From assembly GCA_000320605.2 (NCBI GenBank), contig KB445824.1, positions 82,001 to 146,000 of the forward strand: DNA of 64,000 nt. Reading direction: 5' to 3'. The position numbers and the translations under genes are program-made. The notes beneath the pieces were generated by a model, which was not told where the DNA came from, did not search any database, and saw only the letters and a list, made by a program, of their open reading frames with translations. Below are positions 21,988 through 33,613 of this stretch, piece after piece (the first letter of the stretch is position 1; each line of letters starts with the position of its first letter). The DNA comes from Gelatoporia subvermispora B. Lineage: Eukaryota > Basidiomycota > Agaricomycetes > Polyporales > Gelatoporiaceae.

Positions 21988-23786
21988 TCTTATGCTATTT
22001 GCCCACCGCGTGCTGCGGAGATCGTTGCGCGCGTTTCAGCACGGATGCGGACGATGATGCTCGACCGTGGGGCCCGCTGCCAAAGAGTCGTATCCGGGTT
22101 ATATGAGCGCAAGCCCAGACGAGCGTGGGCTCTGCGACGTGGACGAATACTGGGAGTGCTACAACAGGCACAACGCGGCCCGTGCTCGGCATTATATGTG
22201 CGCACCCATCTGCCCAGTCAACGTGGAGTCTCTGCCAACTACTCCTTGCGGTGCATAAGATACAGCCCCGGCATGTCGGGTGAGGTTTCGCAGCGGTCGT
22301 GCAGGTGGGAAGAATCTCATAGTGGGCTGCCGGAGCCGGTGGGAGAATGTGCACTGCCACAGCCTGAAACGCTCTTGCAGTGAATACGTTTGGGATCGTG
22401 TTGTCAGGGGAAGGAGGAGAGGCGTAAAATTTGGCTGGAATGGAATGAGCTAGACTGGACTGGATGCGTCGCAGATATCTTGCTGTGAGTTTCGGAGGGC
22501 CGTCGTGTCGGAGAAGACATGATGGTGGCGTCAATAAGTGTCGTAGTGGATGCTCGGTGTGATTTACTATTAATCTCTACTTTATGTCAGCCCCGATGAA
22601 TGTCTTCTGTCTCCTTTGTCCTCCACATAGGTGATGCTAAATAAATGATGTTGACAGTGGTTCTTCGTAGACTTGAGTGGTCAGTCGCTCCAGCGCTTAG
22701 ATCTACAAATTATGAGTCCGCTTTCGACTTGACAGAGGATGCTGCATGTCACGCATACGTAAATGATTCCAGTCGGATGCCTGGCGCGTTGACGCCGATG
22801 TCCAGGGAGGCCAGCCAAGGGTAATGCGATGCTCGACAATGGTCGTGGCGAGGGATTGATCGATAGGAAACAGATGAGCACGCAATGCGCTGAAGCGCTA
22901 AATGCTATCCCTCCCTTACGTCGCTTCCACGACTTCTCAACATCCGGTCACCCCTGAGACCTGAATGTCGAGAACACGACATATATTTATCATAAGACCG
23001 CAGCGGATGCAAGTGCAAATCAACCTTGTCGAGCGATCTGCAGCCCATCTGTATCAAGATCCGGAGACACATTCCTCGATCGCGATGAATAGCACTATCG
23101 GGAGCGAGGTCACTGCGGTGGCGATCACGATTCGAGGTGTGCTCGTTAAATTTGTCGCAGAGCTCTGAGCCCGTCTGGAGATCGATGGATAAACCTAAGA
23201 TAAGCTTCCCGTGGAATGCCAGTCAGGGGTTTCCCATTGAAGGGCAATTTCTCATTGGTCTGCGACCGTTCTCACATCCGTACCTCATCGACAGCCGCGG
23301 CCGTTCTCGTGCCAAAGCTCTGGCTGAACATATTCCGAAAATATGCCCATCCCTCACAGACGCCTGGCAGGCCTGTGAAAGATCGCCCAACTGGCGATAG
23401 CGGAGGGCTAGGAGCACACGCGCAGCCGGCACCTTCGTGGCAGCCTTCCTCGTACTGCATGTGCTACGTCAAATCCTTCACATTGCCTGCATGGCCCCTG
23501 CCAACTGCTACCCGCTCCGCTCACCGATTGCCATCATACTCAGAAGAATCCCGTGGTATGCAAGTGTCACATGAGAATGCAGGCCATTATCACCTCGTGC
23601 TCGACAATTCGGCAACGCAGGGACGGACGAACGTGCTAACAAGCGCGGACGGGGGTAGCGCGGTCTGCATTCATGTCAGTCATTGCCTTTCAGATCTGTC
23701 TATCACGGGCATATGACGCTCCACTTATACACATTCTCTAGAGCTCCCGAAGTCCGTGTTGCGGTCATGCACTGTCGCTAAGCTCT
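21988..23786. other. Intergenic between coiled-coil gene and lipase
   Basis: It includes the promoter of the coiled-coil gene (about 21988-22600). Minus-strand frames at 21990-22534 open with TTG and have no domain. 22600-23786 contains short plus frames (for example 23216-23716) with nothing recognisable. Confidence 0.4.
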
Positions 23787-23792
23787 TATAAG
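23787..23792 (+). promoter_or_regulatory. TATA-like box of the lipase gene
   Basis: TATAAG about 80 nt upstream of the lipase start codon, a usual distance for a fungal core promoter. Confidence 0.45.
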
Positions 23793-23869
23793 TGTCCATT
23801 GACTGCGCGGACGTCCTTCGCGGTGCTTCCCTCCTTTCCCAAACGCAGCCGCACAGCAACCCTCAGAGA

Positions 23870-25121
23870 ATGGGTCGTTCAATCATTCTCGCCTCGGTTG
23901 TTCTTGCGGCTCTCAGCGCTGTCCGAGCCGTCCCCGCACCAACTCTGAATGCAAGACAGTCTATCACGGCTCTCTCGCAATCTCAAATCTCATCGTTCAC
24001 GCCATTCACATTCTTTGCTAGTGCGGCATATTGTCCGCCGTCCACGACAATCGCGTGGGACTGCGGTGCAAATTGCGAGGCGAATCCTACGTTTTCGCCC
24101 ATTGCGTCGGGAGGCGATGGCGATGAGACACCATTCTGTAAGTAACGCATGACATGCTGCGAGCAGTGGAGAGACCAATGAGCACCTTCTCTCAGGGTTT
24201 GTTGGGTTCGACCCAACCTTGGAAACTGTCATCGTTGCGCATGAGGGCACTAATACCAGCGAGATGTGAGTAAGGAAACTTGACGGTTAACATGGACTGA
24301 CCAAAAAACGATAGATTATCTCTTCTCACCGATGCAGATATCATTCAGGAGGAGCTCGACTCCTCATTGTTCCCCGGTATCAGTTCCTCGGTGAAAGTAC
24401 ACAGCGGATTTGCCGGTACACAGTCGAGGTGTGCGCCACACTTCACTATATGTCACAAGTGATCTGACGGCGGGCGGAAAATAGCACAGCACAAGACGTG
24501 TTATCTGCTGTTGAGACAGGTATATCTGAATTCGGGGCAACAGAGGTGACGGTGGTCGGGCATTCGCTCGGTACGTTCTTTCTCGTGATATTCTTACTCA
24601 CAGTCGCTCACGCGCCATCCCGGGCGCTCCAGGCGCGGCGATCTCGCTGCTGGACTTCGTGTTTTTGCCCCTGCATCTACCTTCGGACATCACCGTGCGC
24701 TTCGTTGGCTATGGGCTCCCGAGGGTGAGTCTATTTGAGTCTTGTGAAAGGAAATTCTGACTCATCAGCCGTTCAGGTCGGAAACCAGGACTTCGCGAAC
24801 TTTGTCGATGACACTGGCCGATCAGTAACGCACATAAACAACGAGGAGGATCCGATCCCCATTCTTCCGGGGATGTTCCTTGGATATCACCACCCCTCTG
24901 GCGAGGTGCACATTGAGGACTCTGGCGAGTGGGCAAACTGCCCAGGTAAGTAGGAAGACATACTTGGTCATGACACACGACAGCATGTCAACGTAATTTG
25001 AACATACATAGGTCAAGATAACCCGAGTACTCAGTGCATCGTAGGCGACGTGCCGACACTTTTCGACGGCGACGAGTCGGACCATGATGGGCCTTATGAC
25101 GGCGTGGAAATGGGGTGTTGA
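23870..25121 (+). CDS. Secreted class-3 triacylglycerol lipase
   Basis: Seven exons: 23870-24137, 24196-24265, 24315-24428, 24485-24570, 24633-24724, 24777-24945, 25012-25121; 909 nt, 302 residues. Fungal extracellular lipase of the Rhizomucor/Thermomyces class that hydrolyses ester lipids. An N-terminal signal peptide is evident (hydrophobic residues 5-20, AVRA cleavage region), then a short propeptide ending in NAR. The nucleophile elbow GHSLG is at 176-180 (Ser178). The probable Asp is in DPIPILP (Asp235) and the His in GEVH (His255), completing the triad. Cysteines at 55/65/69 and 265/275/302 could form disulfides. The fifth exon was chosen with the acceptor at 24632 because it restores GHSLGAAISLLD; the nearer AG would break the family pattern. 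Confidence 0.92.
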
Positions 25122-25651
25122 GCGAAAGGTACTGATGTCCATGTTTACACTAAAAGGACACGCGCTAAACGCAATGGGCTTTCTGATCGTCTACTCATGA
25201 CCCTTGTCGCGTACTGTGTCTTGATATAGCAGATAGTGCAGGAGACACAGGATACTTGTGCGGTATAAGGAACGATTCTGTATGACTGCAAACGAATGGA
25301 TGTTGAATCACGAGGATAACAACGATCAGGCACGGTTTGAAGTGATGCGTCTGCATAGGATGTGACGAGCGCGCCTAAAGAAAGATCGCCGCAGAAAGCG
25401 AGCGTCATATTTCCGTGCTGTGCGGACACTGAAGAGGCCCGGCCTATTCAGACGTGTCAAACCGAACGGCATGTACAGGATCTCAAGCTACTGTGTGAGT
25501 GGCTTTCTGCTTTCTGCTGATCCTCACCCATTTTTTCCCACAGGCCAAAAAGTTCGTTTTACTCGAATCCAAGAGCTGGTTGATTCTCATTACACGACGT
25601 AAATGTCTATATGCTTTGCACAAGATTCGTACTTATAGCCATGTCTTTCAA
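25122..25651. other. Intergenic between lipase and F-box paralogue 6
   Basis: Convergent 3' flanks; no gene seen. Confidence 0.4.
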
Positions 25652-26834
25652 TTAAGGTGGATTGATAACCTCCCTGATTTGTGTAAAGTGGTTATCCTTG
25701 TAGAATGACTTCATAATCGTGAGGGGACATGGTGGTTTTACTCTGAACCCAGCGAACATTGGTGGTCCTGCATCGAGAAAGGTAAACGATCGCTCAGTTC
25801 CTCGATCTGGGGTGAGATGGACACAAATTTGGCCAAAGGTGGAGGGCGCTGTATGAACAAAAACGTCGTCCAGCAGTTCGAGTAGCGTACGGACCCATTC
25901 GCAACCCCGGAAATACCATTTGATGGAGACTAATGCCGAGGAGCTCGTATTTTCGGAAACGAGACTATCATCTCGTGACGCTTCGTTGCTGGCATCGGTC
26001 TGGGAGACATGTAGCGTGCATCGTGCTCCGCCGGTTACATCAGTCTCCATGATGGTCAGGTATGTCATATAGCGGAACAGCCTCTGCGATACCAGCAGAA
26101 ACTTGTACTTGGACAAGTCATCTGGCTCAATGATCTGGAAAAATGGAATATGGGTCAATAAATCGAGGCCGAGAGTAGTGCGGAGTCACATACATCGACC
26201 GAACGCAGGCACAGATGTTTTGCAAAGGGTTGATCAACAACGTTGCACATAGTCGCCCTTTTCAATGAGATATCCTCGCAACTCAGGTATTTGAGGTTCT
26301 TGAAGGCGCTGATAAACCGACCGAAGTCTGCGGTGCTCCAGAAAACAACTCCGGAGAAGTTGACCTCGGTGACACTTTGGAAGGCTGACACGGCCATTAG
26401 CAGCGGGAGGCGGAGGGGTGGGAGAACTGGGCCAAATGAATCCCCGTCCCCCTGTATGTGAATGTTCTGTATTTTGTACAACTTCCCGGAAAACTCATAA
26501 AAGAGTTTTGTCATCGATACAGCAGGAATGCGAAGACTATGAAGCAAGTGTCCAGCCAATGGAGTATGCACCAATTGGTTATGTAATTCGCGCAGGTCGG
26601 GCGAAGCACAATCCCGCCAGAGTAGTTGGTTGGCCTCTCTGGAAATTTGAATAATTCGCGAGGCAAGAACCTTGCAGGTCAGGCCGAAGGCTTCCCATGT
26701 CTTGATATCATCGATGTTGTCGATGACGTGGTGCCAGATATCTAGGGGCAGACCGCCCGGGCATAACGTTATATTCGATCTGTCAACGCCACTACCGATG
26801 GTCCGTCACAGGTCAGAATCTGGTGACACCGCAT
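25652..26834 (-). CDS. F-box-like protein, paralogue 6
   Basis: Proposed exons 26830-26834, 26194-26779 and 25652-26134; introns 26780-26829 (50 nt) and 26135-26193 (59 nt). 1074 nt, 357 residues. Core PGGLPLDIWHHVIDNI matches paralogue 5 PGGLPLEIWYQVIDHL. The frame before this core meets a stop without an ATG. A 50-nt intron (donor GTGTCA, branch CTGAC, acceptor GTTGACAG) joins ATGCG to the core and gives M-R-S-N-I-T, which resembles M-R-Y-S-I-T in paralogue 5, so I prefer it. The upstream frame stays open to about 27155, so a longer N-terminus is possible. The second intron is at the family position. The C-terminal exon has ELLDDVFVHTA in place of DMLDSFVDES. Confidence 0.7.
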
Positions 26835-27945
26835 GATACGAATATGTACGCACACAGGAAGATACATCAAGATGTCCCTTGACTCGGCATCGATGCATGA
26901 ACTAATCTCGCCATCGAGTTCGGTGCTGTAGACCGACAGAACTGGAGCTTGTGGTGGAGAGCCCAATACAACCTCCCCTGATGCCATGATCTTTGGCTCG
27001 TCGAGGTATTCTGCGGCAAAAAGCCGAGGCTCGTCGTGTGAATGTCGTGGAGATGCGTTTAGGAAGAGCGAAGACTCGACTTTGCTGTCCTGAACGCTCG
27101 TCGAAATGTTATGTTCTTGGAGAAAACCCTCCGCTGTTTCTAAAGCGACAGCCATAGTCAAAGAATGTCGGAGGCTAGGACAGAAGAGAAGATAATGCCG
27201 CAGGTGAACTCAGCATAGCCGATATCACAGCCTCAGTCGCATCGCAGGCGTGGGGATCATGCTCGCACTCAGGGCCAAAGCGCTGATGCGTGTGCACGAG
27301 TCCTGGACAAGTGGAGCACTCAGGCTCAAAGTTCATTTCGACGAGCCTCGGAACAGCCATCTGTACATTGTGTAGGCTCCAGATTGCTCCCGGATACTTC
27401 GTCGTTCCTCGAGCGCTCACTGGTTCAAGACCATCTCTGACGAACGCTGCCTGTTGTGCAATCCTCAATCTGCCTCATTGATGTGTGAACAACTGTCGCA
27501 TCGAAGTCCGGCCTGAGGCCTCAGTATCTCGGTCAATGCGAAACTCGGAACACTAGCTCATACAGTCAACCTAGCTGTCAAAACACGGGCCAGTACCGAA
27601 ATGGCAGCCATTCACGCCCAAACGGTATTCACATCTGGAGCTTGTCAATTTGCTCCGAAACTGACTACTATGATCGAGCCAACTACGCTAGTTACGCCAT
27701 CTCAGCACATCGTACAGGTAACATCATCACGACGTGGAGAGAGAAAGAATGACATCCGAATGCTGCAGAGTACAAACACTAACATTTGCAAGCTACACGA
27801 TTAGAAAGAGAGAACGGTGAAAGATGAAGTGAGGGTAAATAACAATAACACAACCACGAGCAGCAAGAGAGGTGAGAAAGAATAAGCAGAGTGTCAACTA
27901 CTAATAAACATACCGAGAAAGACGAGCAGCGAAGTCCAACATCAG
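26835..27945. other. 5' flank of F-box paralogue 6; possible Cys-rich exon
   Basis: Minus-strand open stretches at 26835-27161 and 27175-27468. The latter encodes a Cys/His-rich piece (ECSTCPGLVHTH, CEHDPHACD) and could be an exon of an unrecognised gene or an extended 5' part of the F-box transcript. 27500-27945 is AT-rich and is the 3' flank of the Set3-like gene. Confidence 0.25.
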
Positions 27946-30900
27946 TCATCGCCCGCGATTACCTATAGCGCCCCTACCTCTGCCTCTCGATGACCCAGAC
28001 CAATGCCGCTCGCGGTCCCAGTCTGACCGATCGCGCTCGCTCATGGGCCCACGGGGCGCAGGCCTGAAGTCACGCTGGGAGCTTGGCGGATAGGGCCGCG
28101 AGCCCCATGATGGTCGAAGCGCGCGCGGACCGCTGGGCAAAGGGCGGGTCGGAGGCACGGTGTTCTGCAGGTGCGCACGGAACGGCGCTGGGTGTAGAGG
28201 GCGGCGAGGAGGTACTGAGGGTTGTTCGGAAGGAGGGGTGCGATCAGGGTAGAATGAGCGGGGACGAGTGGGCGGCGAGTGCGAGCGAGGAGCAAGAGGG
28301 GGCAGTTTCTGGGGAGGCGGGCTCAAGATCTCGCCTTCCTCTGGGCGGAAGCTCGGCGAAGTATACGCCGTGGCTTCCTGATAGCCAGCCTTATCCGGTG
28401 AGGGGTATAGTTCGATGGAGTCAGTGGTGGGCATGCTGCTGGGCGAAAAGTGATGCTCAACGAGTTCGATTTTGGCTTGCAACGATTGTGGTTCTGATAT
28501 GCACTCATCAGCTTGAGGACATTGTGGAGGAGACGAAGGTGAAGGCGACGGCGTTCGTGGTGAAGCAGGTTGCTGAGGGTCATTCTCGATGTCACTGGTC
28601 GTAGAATCGGGCCTAGGTCCCTGCGGGGGTGTTTGCTGTTTCCAATACGCAGCAGGTACTTCCTCGGAGACAAGACGAGCTTCCATCTGGACTACTGGAG
28701 CCACAGCATCACTCTGAGGAGGCTCGACTGTATCCGTGCTGGAGACATGTATCGCATCAGGGCCAGTGGTAGACTCCACAACCGGAACAGGGACGGGGGG
28801 GATCGTCGGTGACGTAGCCTCATTAGACTTAGTGGACTCTTCTCGCTGCTTCTTCTTCCGCATGGCGAAGTCCTTAAAAGATAACTTGACTTTCGGAGGA
28901 GGAGGCGGTGGGCGAGGAGGACTTGGCTCTCGTGGAGGGGTCAGCTCGCGAAGAGGGCTTGGCTCTCGCAGAGAAGTCGGCTCACGAGGTGGGGTTGGCT
29001 CGCGCGGAGGCGTCGATTGCCGTAGAGGAGTTGCTTCCTTGACTGGTGTAGGCTCACGTTGTGGAGAGGCCGGACTGCGAGTATCTGCGTCAAGCACAGG
29101 ACTGCTCTGCAGAACGGGGGACTCCATACGCGCGTCGACCTCCCGATGGTCCTCTCCATGGCCGTCGGTCAGATCAGGCGGATCGGGGCGAGTAACTGTT
29201 ACATCGTCATCTACAGCCATGGGCGCAGGTTGATCTGCCTGCTCAGGCTCCACAATCTTCGGAAGTCTAGAAGTAACGGCTACCGGCGAGATCGGTGAGG
29301 CTGGCCGATCCAGCAAGTTACCTCTCCGTGACGAGCTGAGCGGCGCGCAGGTAGTGAGCTTGGGGCTGGGCGAGTCCTTTGCAGGATGCATGGACAGTTC
29401 CAGCTTCCGGCCAACGAGCCAGCCTTCGCTGGAGCTCGTCCGCAGGCGCGGCGAAGATGTATCAGAGGAGCTAGGGGCAGGCGAGAAGTAGTGTGAGGGA
29501 TTGGTGACGATTGGGGAGAGGAGCGAGAGGTTGGAGAAGGGTATGGACGGTGAGACAGGGGCATCGGAAGATGAAAGGGACTGTGGCGGAGAACACGAGT
29601 TCAATATGGAGAGCGAAGGAATAGTGCGCAGAGGCGGGACGGGAGGCGGAGGCATCTCCCTTGCATCTAAACCAGAGTCAGTCTTCGTTGCCATCACATA
29701 GATGGTAGCGAACGCACCGAAAGGTGGGGGCTCGTCCACATCCATGCGCTCTGCCTCTCCCTCCGCACTGCCCCCGCCCCGACTGTCCTGGAGATCTGGC
29801 GGCTTCTGGAGTGGTGCAGACTCCGTCTCGCCTCTATACGCATCACGAAGGGCTTCAAAGCTCTTGTGAATCCACCGCTTGCGCATCTTCGGGGGTAGCT
29901 TCTCCTCGCCTGACGAGCCTGGCGACGAGGACACACGAGAACCTTCGATCGTGACGCGTCTGCGCGACCCTGCCCTGCGCGAACGATCTGACGTCCTATA
30001 TGAGTTCTGGGGTGTGCTTAAGGGTATATGAGAACGTACCTCGAGTGTCACTAGAATCGTCACTGTCGTTGTGCGCCTCTGTCTCCTTCGCTGTGGCCTT
30101 TGCCTTCCCCTTCTTGTCCCTACCACCGCTGGATCGGTGGGCATCGAACGACTTCGGAGTATCAGAGTCACATACAACCCTCCTCGCAAACTCTGGCCGC
30201 CTCTCGCCTGGACGCGGTTTGCTGGACCCCGTTTGTGGTTCCGGTTCAACGATCCAAACAGACTTGCTGGAGGAGGGCACCATTTCCACACCATTCATCC
30301 CTCCCGACATGGGTACCCGCTCGCGTGTTCGAAAGCCACGCTCGACGTTGATCAAGGGGCCAAGATCGACGCTCTTGCGTGCCCGGGAATGTGTCGAGCT
30401 CGATTTCCGGTGACCCTGTTGGGGGCGCTGATGCTCGTCCTCGTCCTTCTCGTTACTCGACGTAGATGGCGGGGAGGGGGCGGGCGTCGGTGGCGTCTCG
30501 CGCTCGACGAAATGTGCCATGCGGGTGAGCGCGCAGTCGCGCGCAGCAGCGCCACAAGCACAGGTTGTGAATGTGGATGCGAGCGCGTGGAGCATGGACG
30601 ACATCTGGTGTCGGATGAATCGTAGTTGGTGGGGCCTAGGAAGGAAGGATCAGGGGAGGATGAAGATGCAATGACGGTGGGACATACGGGAACACGTGCG
30701 GACTCTCGATGAGAGCAGGTAGGTGGTGAACAACGCTCCCATCGTCCCATTCCCAACCAAGCACCACCTCCTCGTGTGCCTTCAAGTCCCTCAGGGCGAA
30801 TATGCCAAACGTGATCGTATCCTCTTCGTCCGGTTCCAGCGACGAATGCGTTCGTGCCTTTGGTTTCTTGTCTCGAGAGCACAGTACCGGTCGCAGCACT

Positions 30901-31934
30901 GCATTCGGCCGGCAGCCACTTCGGACAAAACGCCCCTGGTCCCCCACAATCCGGGCGTCCAGAGCAACATCAAGCGGCGGTCCGAACAGATGCACAAAGG
31001 GCTTTGGCATGCCCAAGTGAGCATAGGCATTGAGGGGATCGGACAGGTAAGCAGTCGATGGGATGATCGTGGACTTGTAGGGCGTGATGAACTGTGAGGA
31101 AAGAATTGGGTGCGTGGCGTGCACAGCATAAGAAGGGGGACGAACAGAGGGATTCGTATGTGAAAAAATGGCGGGATTTGCGTGTACCGACTTGGGTAAG
31201 GGATGAAGGCTTATCGACGACGGCGATGGCATCGACTCGGGCGTGAGCATGGCTGGGGATACTGGATCCGCAGAAGGAGATGGAGAGAGTGCAGTAACAC
31301 CCCGCCAGTACGTCGCTACCCGCCGCAGCCTGTCGCGCGTCTCTGGATGAGGGACGACATCGTTCGTGATCGGCACATAGCTGAGCGTCCAGGGCTCGTC
31401 GATGTCGACATGCTCATCCTCTGGCGCTTGGTGCACGTTGATAGATGTGCGCCGTTTCCGCTTGGCAGCTCCACCTCCCGCCCCCCCGCCTTCGAGTGCC
31501 GTGGCGCTCACCCGACGTACCCGCCGGTTCTTGTCGTCCTGCGTCGTCGCAGCGCGCTGGCGTGCCTTCTGTATGCGTACAGCACGCTCTCTGTCGACTG
31601 GACGTGGGTCGCACACCCAGCATTGCCACTCCTCCGGCACCTCTGTCTCGACGATACTAAAGCAAGCGGCATGGCACCAGCGCGAGCACGAGTCGCAGCC
31701 GATAGAGAAGCCGTCGTCGTAAGTGAACCCGCAGATGCAGTTGATAGAGTCAGATCCAGAGTTGGGCGAGTCAGATGTCTCTGCCTGCTGCCCAGAGGAA
31801 GATGTGCTGATGGGAGGAGGGAGAAACGATATCGACGACGACGACTGCTTGCGCTTCAGAGGGATCGTCGAGCGCGGGTCGAAGGAATTGAGGCCGAGCA
31901 AACCGAGCGCAGCCTCGGTTGCATCATTGCGCAT
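27946..31934 (-). CDS. Set3-like chromatin protein with PHD finger and SET domain
   Basis: Exons 30688-31934, 30040-30635, 29718-29987, 27946-29666; introns 52, 52 and 51 nt. 3834 nt, 1277 residues. PHD finger at about 65-109 (CICGF...GCDSCSRWCH...CWVC, Cys4-His-Cys3 pattern). SET domain at about 265-425, with GRFVRSGCRPNA replacing the usual NHS-C-PN motif and EEVVLGWEW replacing the usual EL--DYG. Fungal Set3 and animal MLL5 have this order and probably lack methyltransferase activity; Set3 scaffolds a histone deacetylase complex in the nucleus. After the SET domain comes STFTTCACGAAARDC, a Cys-rich motif of this family. Residues 500-1277 are disordered, with PRE-TPPRE-TP repeats and a C-terminal RGRGRG. 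The 51-nt intron at 29667-29717 is stop-free and frame-preserving, so retention is possible. Start set at the first ATG; the open frame runs upstream without another. Confidence 0.9.
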
Positions 31935-33613
31935 GGCCTGATGCTTCGTCGGCGAGGCTTGGATGTCGTCGTGAACGATGAGAGGAATAGGGTGGTGGAT
32001 GTTGAAGACGATGAGCAATTATCATGGAGATTTTGCGTCTGTGAACTTACTAAGCCTCTGGAAAAAGCTATGTTATTTGCTAAATATTATGTAATCGGAC
32101 TATTTCGCTTGCTTAGCAATCACTGCACGAAAGAAATATCGTCACTCTTTCGCTCAGATGCATAAGCAGGGCGTAACGGACATTGCGGATGAGTGCCGGT
32201 GAAAGGAAAGTGAGCACAACATGAAGCTCGCTTTTTCAGCTTACACTTAAAGGAAGGCAATCTCAAGAGGCTTGCGGACAATTTGCAGCAGTTGAGAACA
32301 TTGTGATCGACACCGAGTCTGTTAGGACATGACACCCTCTCATTGTTCGAAAACTCACCATCACCATGTTGATATTTGGCTCTTGATAACGGGTTCGTGA
32401 CTCCATGATGCATGTCAGCAACAAGTGGTAGATTTCATGCCTAGATCTGTAGCCCGGTGTCCCATTGTACTTGTCGTCTGCTCACTCCGAGATTACTTGG
32501 AGACGACTGAAACCGCAGCATTCGAATCGAAAACATAGTGGGAATACTGCGCAATTTCTGCACCGAGAAATTGTAGTGTCCGCCGAGTCTGCATGGGGAG
32601 CGTAGTGTCAGACTGTGGCAGTAATGAGCAAGTTCCATGTTGAAGCGTCGGAGAAACTACGAAGCTCCAGAGAATGAATACAAGCTTCAGAAGCTGTTGG
32701 GAAAGGATGTATAAACCCCAGAGATAACGGACTCACGACGACACTATGACGGAGTTCAGGCCTACAGAGTCGACGACTTGGGTCGTAATAGCGATATCCT
32801 GACATAGCGAGATCAGTGGAGTTACTTATAGTAACACAAGCCTTTCGTGGAGTAATTTCGATCTGCTCTCTGTTCAGCGTGAGACATTGGGAGAAGAGCC
32901 TTGGTGAAAGCAGTTGACTTCATGTGGTCTGGAGCCGTCGGGCGCGTCGGAGGCTCATGAAATGACGTTCTAAACCGAGCGATTACTCTGCCGAAAGCCA
33001 CCTCCGGCGTCTATCAGTGTATTCGTACTCCGCGGCACTGTGGCTCAATCTGAGATCAAATTTAGGGGCTCAGAACTGGGACCGTCTTCATCGCACGGCC
33101 ACCGGGTACCGAGGGTTCAGACAGTTTGACTTAACTAGCTGGATAGCACACAACTCGGAAACCTGCTTCTAGTTATCTGCATGAAATATCGTTGCAGTTA
33201 CTCATGTGGCACTGTCCACCTCGCCTATATCTGGCAGAACCTTATAAGACGGGCCGACGGCTACCACACTGAAAGAAATCCTGCACTGGCTCGACGAAAT
33301 GCCATCAAAGTGACTTGGGTGCTGTTGTTTCTTCGTCTACACATTCTGGTGTCTGAGATTTCCCATGTGTTTGGATATACGTCTTAGACTTGGGTGCCAT
33401 GGATTGACATCCGAATGGAGCTTCTGGTGGGTTGGTATCGGCTGCAGACAAGTTTTCAAGCGTCTGATGACTTCTTAAGGCGTGTGAGGCTGTGCTTCCT
33501 CGTGCACCGAGCATGTTCGTCACCTGATTGTGTATGTTGTCCATCGATATCCTCGCTTTGCAGTGCTGCGAGTGGTCTGTCGCGCTCGCGCTCCTTTCCT
33601 CAGTGTCTGAGAC
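31935..33613. other. Divergent promoter region with one doubtful small gene
   Basis: This lies between the Set3-like gene (minus) and the WD40 fusion gene (plus), so it holds both promoters. On the minus strand 32510-32805 could encode a small two-exon peptide starting MSGYRYYDPSRR, with a GTGAGT donor near 32736, but no homologue is known to me and the call is weak. Confidence 0.3.

Noticed and set aside
21990..22534. Minus-strand 179-codon frame upstream of the coiled-coil gene
   Set aside because: It opens with TTG, has no domain, and lies where promoter and 5' UTR are expected.
28083..31722. Plus-strand open frames opposite the Set3-like gene
   Set aside because: They are shadows caused by biased codons and Pro/Ser/Arg-rich coding on the other strand.
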